Part shown: positions 14,092 to 18,898 of the stretch, piece by piece
How positions within the stretch are numbered: position 1 is the stretch's first letter
Layout: each line of letters begins with the position of its first letter
Source of the DNA: JACMJL01 sp963791805
GTDB lineage: Bacteria; Bacillota; Clostridia; Clostridiales; Clostridiaceae
Reading direction: 5' to 3'
Length of the DNA stretch: 18,898 nucleotides
NCBI GenBank assembly: GCA_963791805.1
Contig: CAWBTU010000002.1
Coordinates: 1 to 18,898 of the forward strand
Made by a program: the position numbers and the translations under genes
The notes under the pieces: model-generated
The model's input: the letters and a program-made list of their open reading frames with translations, nothing else
Database searches by the model: none
What the model was told of the DNA's origin: nothing

Positions 14092-14895
14092 ATGAATGCC
14101 ATAAATTTTGAAAGAATAAATTTGAAAAACCAAGAACAAAGAGAACAAGTTCAAGGTTTTTTGAAAAAATTCAATCTTATACTTGAAGAAAATGTTGACT
14201 ATACAATTGTATATAAGGAAAAAGGGATAATAAAAGCAACTGCATCTAAAACCAGAAGTGTTTTTAAATGTTTTGCAGTTTCAGAAGAGTTAAGGGGCAC
14301 TGGAATTACTGCACTGCTATTATCAAATCTTCTTGATAGACTTTTTGAAGAGGGCATGAACCATAGTTTTATCTTTACGAAACCTGAATATATAAAAGTG
14401 TTCTCCTCATTAAATTATAAACTTGTACATGAGGTAAGTGATGCGGCACTTTTAGAAAATGGTACATACAATATTGAAGGTGTTATAAAAAATATTGAAA
14501 AGGATTTTGCTATTAACCTTGAAACTAAGAAAAGTGCAATAATTTTAAGTAGCGATGGGCTAACTAGTGAAGCTATAAAACTAATTGAAAAAATTGCAGA
14601 GGGAAGCGAAGAGGTATTAATATTTATTGCTGATGAAGATATAGTAAACATGGAATTGTTAAAGGATGAAGTTGATAAAAAATTTAAAAACTTAAAAAAT
14701 GTTAAGGTGATTTTTGGAGTTGAGTACATATTATCAGTTAATGTTTTTCCAAAATATTTTATTAGGGATAATGATGTTTTGATTAGAGCGTTTAGTGAAC
14801 TAAGGATAGGCATTTTTAAGAAATATTTTTGTAACAGCTTTAATATTGATAAAATATATATTTGCGAGGAGAATTCAATTGGAATATTTAGCTGA
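14092..14895 (+). CDS. CitC-like protein: GNAT domain plus degenerate ligase domain
   Basis: 267 residues, against about 340-350 for active [citrate lyase] ligase (CitC), which acetylates the thiol of citrate lyase's prosthetic group. The N-terminal GNAT domain is well kept (KCFAVSEELRGTGITALLL, RGTG at 68-71), and the C-terminal half still follows CitC with VEYILSVNVFPKYFIRD and LRIGIFKKYF. However, the nucleotidyltransferase signature NANPFTxGH is replaced by SSDGLTSEA (153-161), losing the Gly and His, and the protein stops before the region that carries the C-terminal SxSxVR motif. ATP-dependent ligase activity is therefore unlikely. The frame is otherwise intact, so it may have a changed role or be in early decay. 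TGAGG lies before the ATG, 15 bases after lspA. The citX start lies within its last codons. Confidence 0.8.
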   Translation: MNAINFERINLKNQEQREQVQGFLKKFNLILEENVDYTIVYKEKGIIKATASKTRSVFKCFAVSEELRGTGITALLLSNLLDRLFEEGMNHSFIFTKPEYIKVFSSLNYKLVHEVSDAALLENGTYNIEGVIKNIEKDFAINLETKKSAIILSSDGLTSEAIKLIEKIAEGSEEVLIFIADEDIVNMELLKDEVDKKFKNLKNVKVIFGVEYILSVNVFPKYFIRDNDVLIRAFSELRIGIFKKYFCNSFNIDKIYICEENSIGIFS

Positions 14896-15391
14896 AGCCA
14901 TTTTATTAGAACGAGAAGAGCGGGTTAAATTTCAAGAAAAGTTAATTAAGCGTTTTAATAGGCCATTAGTAACGGTGAGAGTAAATTATCCAGGAAATAA
15001 TAAAGAAACGGATGTTTCCTTAAGTATAGTTAAAATAATAGATGCGGTCTTAGTAAAAAAGTTTAAGGAAAAGCTAATTTTTAAACTTTTTAAAATCACA
15101 TGTGAAGGACCAATTGTTATTATGATAATAGAAGATGAAGCTAAGCGGATTAAAGAAGTTACTATAGATATTGAAGAGAAGCATATACTTGGTAGATGCG
15201 TAGACATAGATGTGTATGATGAAAATGGAATTGGACTTAGCAGAGAAACACTTGGAAAAAAAACAAGAAAATGCTTCATCTGTGATGAGGATGCAAAGAT
15301 ATGTGTAAGAGATCAGAAACATACATTTTGGGAGGTAAGTTCCTTCATACTTAATAAATATGGGGAATATAAAAAAAGTGTTAATGGATAA
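14879..15391 (+). CDS. citX: Apo-citrate lyase phosphoribosyl-dephospho-CoA transferase (CitX)
   Basis: 170 residues. Transfers the 2'-(5''-triphosphoribosyl)-3'-dephospho-CoA group onto the serine of the citrate lyase acyl carrier subunit CitD. The family core is clear: HILGRCVDIDVYDENG, then LSRETLG, RKCFIC, and CVRDQKHT near the C-terminus, with the two cysteine pairs in the usual places. The frame is open further upstream (TTG at 14846), but GAGGAG at 14866-14871 lies seven bases before TTG 14879, which gives a protein of normal CitX length. The start overlaps the end of the CitC-like gene by 17 bases, and the end overlaps citG, so the three genes are translated together. No citD target is in the window. 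Confidence 0.88.
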   Translation: MEYLAEAILLEREERVKFQEKLIKRFNRPLVTVRVNYPGNNKETDVSLSIVKIIDAVLVKKFKEKLIFKLFKITCEGPIVIMIIEDEAKRIKEVTIDIEEKHILGRCVDIDVYDENGIGLSRETLGKKTRKCFICDEDAKICVRDQKHTFWEVSSFILNKYGEYKKSVNG

Positions 15392-16265
15392 ACAATATAT
15401 ATTTTATGAAGAAGCAATTCAAATTGCAAGTATAGCAAATAAAGCAATGTTATATGAAGTAGCTTGCTATCCATCACCAGGGTTAGTATCGCCTGTGTGC
15501 ACTGGTGCACATAAGGATATGAATTTCTTTACGTTTATAGATAGTAGTTCTGCAATATTCAAGTACTTAATGATTTTTGCTCAAAAGGGTTTTACTGAAA
15601 ATAGTCCAAAGGATATTTTTTGTGAAATTAGAGAGATTGGAATTAAATGTGAAGCTGAAATGCTAAGAGAAACAAGAGGGATTAACACTCATAAAGGCAT
15701 GATATTTCTTATGGGAATAAGCTGCGCAGCAGTTGCAAAGGCTATGTATGAAAAAAGGCCTTTTAAAGAAATTAATTGCATAATTAAAGAGATGGTTGAA
15801 GGTATTTCTGAAAGAGAACTAGTAGATAAAGAACTAAAGAATAAGCTTTCACATGGAGAAGAAATATATGAAAAATATGGCTCCAAAGGCATAAGAGGAG
15901 AAGTGGAAAAGGGAATACCAATAGTGTTTGACTTCGCACTTGATTTTTATAAACAGAACATAAAATTAAATACAAATGACAGGATGGTAAAAACTTTAAT
16001 TGGAATAATACAATTTTGTGATGATTCCAATATTATTTATAGGCATTCAATTGAGGTTTTACATGAGGTTCAACAAAAATCAATAGAAATATTAGAATTA
16101 TCGAAAAATGATACTAAGCTTTATGTTGAAGAAGTGGATAAACTTAATCAGGAATTTATTAGAAGGAATATCAGCCCTGGTGGGAGTGCAGATTTGCTAG
16201 GAATAACCATGTTTTTTTATTATATTGAGAAATATATGGCGAAAAATAAACTTAAAAATAGTTAG
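15360..16265 (+). CDS. citG: Triphosphoribosyl-dephospho-CoA synthase (CitG)
   Basis: 301 residues. Makes the citrate lyase prosthetic group precursor from ATP and 3'-dephospho-CoA, which CitX then attaches. Conserved blocks: YPSPGLVSPVCTGAHKDM with FFTFIDSS (about 38-62), GINTHKGMIF (108-116), SHGEEIYEKYGSKGIRGE, and NISPGGSADLLG near the C-terminus. Two starts are possible: ATG 15360, or ATG 15384, which overlaps the citX stop (ATGGATAA). Neither has a well-spaced Shine-Dalgarno site; GGAGG at 15330-15334 is far upstream of the first. Coupled translation from citX would favour the second. The gene ends just before a strong two-way terminator. Together with citX it implies that citrate lyase, or a related enzyme with the same cofactor such as malonate decarboxylase, is encoded elsewhere. 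Confidence 0.92.
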   Translation: MGNIKKVLMDKQYIFYEEAIQIASIANKAMLYEVACYPSPGLVSPVCTGAHKDMNFFTFIDSSSAIFKYLMIFAQKGFTENSPKDIFCEIREIGIKCEAEMLRETRGINTHKGMIFLMGISCAAVAKAMYEKRPFKEINCIIKEMVEGISERELVDKELKNKLSHGEEIYEKYGSKGIRGEVEKGIPIVFDFALDFYKQNIKLNTNDRMVKTLIGIIQFCDDSNIIYRHSIEVLHEVQQKSIEILELSKNDTKLYVEEVDKLNQEFIRRNISPGGSADLLGITMFFYYIEKYMAKNKLKNS

Positions 16266-16270
16266 TAAAT

Positions 16271-16313
16271 AAGGGAATGTAAGTTATTTTGTATAAACAA
16301 CTTACATTCCCTT
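16271..16313. terminator. Two-way terminator between citG and the CDF transporter
   Basis: AAGGGAATGTAAGTT (16271-16285) and AACTTACATTCCCTT (16299-16313) form a perfect 15-bp stem with a 13-base loop, followed on the + strand by TTAAATTTT. It separates two convergent genes and can serve both. Confidence 0.88.
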
Positions 16314-16319
16314 TAAATT

Positions 16320-17183
16320 TTATTGTGATTCAATTTCTGGTTCTGGATGGATTACAACATAGGATTCTCCTGGTAAAACAGCTTTTATCTCTTCTTCTAT
16401 TCTATCGCATAAAGTATGTGCCTCAACTAGTGAAGTATCCACATGAACATGTACATGAACATCTATTTCTCTTGTAGGTCCACTTTTTCTTGTTCTTAGA
16501 TTGTGATAAGTGATTACTTGAGCGTGAGCTTCAATGATTTCAGTTATCTTGGTAAGATCTTCATCAGGTAATCGTGAATCTACTAAATCATTTAAAGATT
16601 TTTTGATTAAATCTATTGAAGTTTTTATTATTAATATTGCAACAAATAGGGCGGTTAATGGATCTACAATCTTCCAATTGGTGATTTTTAAAAGTATTAA
16701 ACCCCCAAACACACCTAATGAAGTAAAAACATCTGTAAGGAGATGCATTGCATCAGCCTCTAAGGCTATTGAATCAGTTTTTTTAGCTATTTTTAATAGC
16801 ACCATTGAAATAATAAAGTTAACTATAGAAGCAACTAGCATAACGAAAATTCCAGCATAGACATTATCTACTTTGCCACCATCAACTATTTTTTTAATAG
16901 CCTCAAATATTATAAGTATGGCAGCAATTAATATTAGTAGTGCCTCTACAAAACCAGAAACATTTTCATATTTACCATGGCCAAAAGGATGTTCATCATC
17001 TCTTGCTTTAGAAGCCTCTCTTATAGAAAAAAAAGCAATCAGACTAGCTAATAAATCTATAGAAGAATGGATGGCTTCTGAAATAACACTGACTGAACCC
17101 ATTAAAACTCCTGCAATTAATTTGAAAATTATAAGTATAGAATTAGAAAAAATAGATAACAAGGCAGCTTTTTGCTTATTCAT
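16320..17183 (-). CDS. Cation diffusion facilitator (CDF) metal exporter
   Basis: 287 residues, inner-membrane divalent cation/proton antiporter. Six membrane segments are visible, followed by a cytosolic C-terminal domain with a His-rich strand (EIDVHVHVHVD). The metal site is HxxxD in M2 (His39, Asp43) and HxxxD in M5 (His147, Asp151), the arrangement common in zinc/cobalt/cadmium exporters of the CzcD/ZitB kind, whereas E. coli FieF has Asp in place of the first His. The HPFGHGKYE loop after M2 is typical. The exact metal cannot be read from the sequence. The ATG at 17183 follows AAGGAAGGT on the - strand at good spacing, and a near-consensus promoter lies upstream. It appears to be a single-gene unit. 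Confidence 0.93.
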   Translation of the reverse strand: MNKQKAALLSIFSNSILIIFKLIAGVLMGSVSVISEAIHSSIDLLASLIAFFSIREASKARDDEHPFGHGKYENVSGFVEALLILIAAILIIFEAIKKIVDGGKVDNVYAGIFVMLVASIVNFIISMVLLKIAKKTDSIALEADAMHLLTDVFTSLGVFGGLILLKITNWKIVDPLTALFVAILIIKTSIDLIKKSLNDLVDSRLPDEDLTKITEIIEAHAQVITYHNLRTRKSGPTREIDVHVHVHVDTSLVEAHTLCDRIEEEIKAVLPGESYVVIHPEPEIESQ

Positions 17184-17233
17184 TATATCAATTACCTTCC
17201 TTTTATATTCAATTGATAATATTTAATAGAACA

Positions 17234-17262
17234 ATTATAGCTTAGATACAATCATAATTCAA
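17234..17262 (-). promoter_or_regulatory. Promoter of the CDF transporter gene
   Basis: On the - strand TTGAAT (complement of 17257-17262) and TATAAT (complement of 17234-17239) are separated by exactly 17 bases, about 50 bases before the start codon. A perfect 14-base palindrome, TTCTCAATTGAGAA at 17294-17307, lies about 30 bases further upstream and could be a regulator site. Confidence 0.7.
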
Positions 17263-17448
17263 TCTTTATTAGCAATGACAATATAGATTTAAATTCTCAA
17301 TTGAGAAATGTATTTAATTAACTTTGTTTATCAATAAAGATCAACTAATTAAATATATTTTGTTATTCATACTCTTTTACTTATTATCTAATTTATTGTT
17401 TGTATTTTCAATAGTATTTGTTACGCTTTAGATGGATAGAAACTTCTT

Positions 17449-17735
17449 TTAAACTCTTAGTGAATTTAAATATGCATCTGTATAGAAGTATTGAGATGTA
17501 ATGGTATGTGTTCCACCTGTTTGCTAATTATACTACCTATATTATCGAAAGATGACATAAAGGTGATATATTTTTCTTTAGGTATTCTAAATTTAATATT
17601 TGCACTTCCACTTTTAAGGGTGTTTATATTAGAATTCTGCACATATCCACTTAATTCATTGAATTTGTAAAGGAAAGAAAAAAAGACTCCTATACCTAAA
17701 AAATAAAGGTAATAGAAATCTTTCCTTTTAAGCAA
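17449..17735 (-). pseudogene. Frameshifted remnant of a DUF4349-type membrane protein
   Basis: The frame starts at TTG 17735, directly after the adk stop and without any ribosome-binding site. It encodes one hydrophobic segment (about residues 7-24) and then sequence like the DUF4349 core: GYVQNSNI, and ANIKFRIPKEKYITFMSSFD with NIGSIISK. After residue 74 (near 17515) the frame runs into VEHIPLHLN and stops at 17466. Moving to another frame there gives THTITSQYFYTDAYLNSLRV, which fits the DUF4349 continuation, before a TAA at 17449. This points to a single-base loss in a gene that has also lost its N-terminal part and probably its C-terminal membrane region. DUF4349 proteins are membrane or lipoproteins of unknown function. 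A short intact gene is possible but less likely. Confidence 0.6.
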
Positions 17736-18377
17736 TTAGCTTAATACTTTAGCAATATTTTCAGAAATGGTTTTAATATCTTCTCTTCCATCAACTCTTG
17801 ATAATGCATCAGCTCTAGTATAATAATCTATCAAAGGAAGAGTTTGGTTGTCATAAACATGTAATCTTTTCTTAACAGTTTCTTCAATATCATCATTTCG
17901 TTGAATTAAACTTCCGCCACAACAATCACATTTACTTGCTTCCTTTGGTGGTTTAGCTTTAATATGGTAGCTTACACCACAATCAGAACATAATCTTCTT
18001 CCTGTATTTCTTTCAATAACAAATTCATTAGGTACATCAATTAGCAAAACAGCATCTAAAGCTGTATCTTTGCTTTCTAAAAACTTACCAAGCTCTTCGG
18101 CTTGAAAGACAGTTCTTGGAAAGCCATCTAGTAAAAAGCCTTTTTTGCAATCAGCTTGGCTTAGTCTGTCTTTTACAATTTCTAAGGTTAATTCATCTGG
18201 AACTAAAAGTCCTTTATCTATGTAACCCTTTACTTTCACTCCCAGTGGTGTTTTTTCAGCTATGTTCATTCTAAAGATATCTCCAGTAGATATATGAGGT
18301 ATGCTATACTTTTGGCTAATAAACTTCGCTTGCGTGCCTTTTCCAGCCCCAGGGGGACCTAACAAAATCATTCTCAA
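17736..18377 (-). CDS. adk: Adenylate kinase with zinc-type LID
   Basis: 213 residues, cytosolic enzyme converting ATP + AMP to 2 ADP. P-loop GPPGAGKGT (7-15), AMP-binding STGDIFR (30-36) and DGFPRT (84-89), and the LID start GRRLC. The LID has two cysteine pairs, Cys130/Cys133 and Cys150/Cys153, the zinc-binding form usual in Gram-positive bacteria. The start is TTG at 18377: GGGAGG lies 8 bases upstream, and it gives the standard N-terminus MRMILLGPPG; an ATG two codons later is too far from the ribosome-binding site for best use. It lies outside the ribosomal protein operon, where adk usually sits in clostridia, and directly follows a second adk, so it is probably an extra copy. Confidence 0.95.
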   Translation of the reverse strand: MRMILLGPPGAGKGTQAKFISQKYSIPHISTGDIFRMNIAEKTPLGVKVKGYIDKGLLVPDELTLEIVKDRLSQADCKKGFLLDGFPRTVFQAEELGKFLESKDTALDAVLLIDVPNEFVIERNTGRRLCSDCGVSYHIKAKPPKEASKCDCCGGSLIQRNDDIEETVKKRLHVYDNQTLPLIDYYTRADALSRVDGREDIKTISENIAKVLS

Positions 18378-18589
18378 TTCATAAACCTCCCAAATTTAAA
18401 AAAATAATATTTTTAACAATATAATATTTATAATATGCACTTTTCAGTTTATATAGTACATATTATATATTATATAGCATACACTATATAATTAAAAGTA
18501 CTAAATAAAAGTTTTATTAGTATATTATATAATGCATATATCATATTATATTGCAAAAACTTGAAAATAGGAGGCTTGAGGGTTGTTAA
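18378..18589. other. Very AT-rich spacer between the two adk genes
   Basis: These 212 bases are almost all A and T and contain many TATAAT-like strings and overlapping short TATATA-type inverted repeats (18440-18540). A promoter for the downstream adk on the - strand is likely here but cannot be placed. I see no gene. AGGAGG near 18570 faces the + strand, but only an 18-codon frame follows. Confidence 0.4.
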
Positions 18590-18898
18590 TTATTTATCTA
18601 TTACATCGCAAATACTTTTAAAAACAGTTTGAATATCTTGTCTACCATCCACTATAGATAAAGAATGATTAATAGTATAGTAATCTATTAAAGGATGTGT
18701 TTGTTTATCATATACATTTAGTCTTTCTTTAACGGTCTCCTCTATATCATCATTTCTTTGTATGAGTCTTCCAGCACAAAAATCACATTTATTATCTGTT
18801 TTTGGAGGATTAAATTTTATATGATAGCTTGCTCCACATGCGGAACATATTCGTCTTCCTATATTTCTATCTAGTATAAATTCTTTAGGAACGTCAAT
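18590..18898 (-). CDS. adk: Second adenylate kinase, C-terminal part (cut by the window edge)
   Basis: 102 residues plus stop, read on the - strand from the right edge; the N-terminal half lies outside. It begins IDVPKEFILDRN, followed by GRRICSACG, KCDFC and LIQRNDDIEETVKERL, so it covers the core strand, the whole zinc-type LID (CxxC and CxxC kept) and the C-terminal helices, ending SICDVIDK. By eye about two-thirds of the residues equal those of the adjacent adk over the same stretch, with no gap. The frame is intact in the visible part. It is transcribed in the same direction, 212 bases upstream of the other copy, so this is a tandem pair of paralogues. Whether both are active depends on the missing N-terminal half. 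Confidence 0.9.
   Translation of the reverse strand: MDVPKEFILDRNIGRRICSACGASYHIKFNPPKTDNKCDFCAGRLIQRNDDIEETVKERLNVYDKQTHPLIDYYTINHSLSIVDGRQDIQTVFKSICDVIDK

Noticed and set aside
14846..14878. Extended CitX start at TTG 14846
   Set aside because: GAGGAG lies inside this stretch and is correctly spaced for TTG 14879; the added residues would only translate the end of the overlapping gene in another frame.
16534..17226. + strand open frames opposite the CDF transporter
   Set aside because: They are complementary-strand shadows of a clear membrane transporter with intact HxxxD sites.
18440..18545. AT-rich repeats as a CRISPR array or origin
   Set aside because: The repeats are short, irregular TATATA strings with no regular spacers and no initiator protein sites.
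18570..18632. Leader peptide on the + strand after AGGAGG near 18570
   Set aside because: Only 18 codons, overlapping the end of the second adk on the other strand, and followed by no + strand gene.

Overview
The window is AT-rich DNA with Shine-Dalgarno-led genes, ATGA-type overlaps and several TTG starts. Gene content (TerD/TerB stress proteins, an FMN riboswitch before ribU, citX/citG, a zinc-LID adenylate kinase) fits a low-GC Gram-positive anaerobe, most likely Clostridium in the broad sense. The genus is an inference from gene style, not from any marker gene. I see no tRNA, rRNA, CRISPR array or intact mobile element.

Layout. (1) Bases 1-4176, + strand: four tightly overlapping genes of the biosynthetic arm of a tellurium-resistance-type (Ter) stress system: a CitE-like C-C bond lyase (cut by the left edge), a PRTase-TRSP protein, a PRTase-PELOTA protein (often labelled 'StiP') and a HAD phosphatase. 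(2) Bases 4177-4368: a GC-rich island with a hairpin, then a two-way terminator. (3) Bases 4369-6684, - strand: three TerD-domain genes and terB, converging on region 1. (4) Bases 6685-6992: AT-rich divergent control region. (5) Bases 6993-11510, + strand: a PMCA-type Ca2+ P-type ATPase translationally coupled to two sugar-type ABC permeases. (6) Bases 11515-12368: promoter, FMN riboswitch with terminator, and the riboflavin transporter ribU. (7) Bases 12408-13575: a small PspC protein, a decayed or tiny reading frame, and a GNAT acetyltransferase. (8) Bases 13633-16265: lspA followed by a degenerate citC-like gene, citX and citG. (9) Bases 16320-17183, - strand: a CDF metal exporter. (10) Bases 17449-18898, - strand: a frameshifted DUF4349 remnant, an adenylate kinase, and the 3' part of a second, adjacent adenylate kinase cut by the right edge.

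How the parts may work together. Regions 1 and 3 match the Ter system known from comparative genomics: Ca2+-binding TerD proteins and TerB at the membrane, plus enzymes proposed to make a nucleoside-like metabolite from PRPP. Here the neighbour transcribed away from terD is a Ca2+ pump rather than TerC, which suggests a calcium-centred version of the system (inference). The citC-like/citX/citG genes would make and attach the citrate lyase prosthetic group, but the lyase subunits are not in the window, and the CitC-like protein has lost the sequence signatures of its ligase domain. The most unusual points are the degenerate CitC, the Ca2+ ATPase coupled to orphan ABC permeases, the Ter-Ca2+ pump linkage, the GC island and the tandem adk genes.
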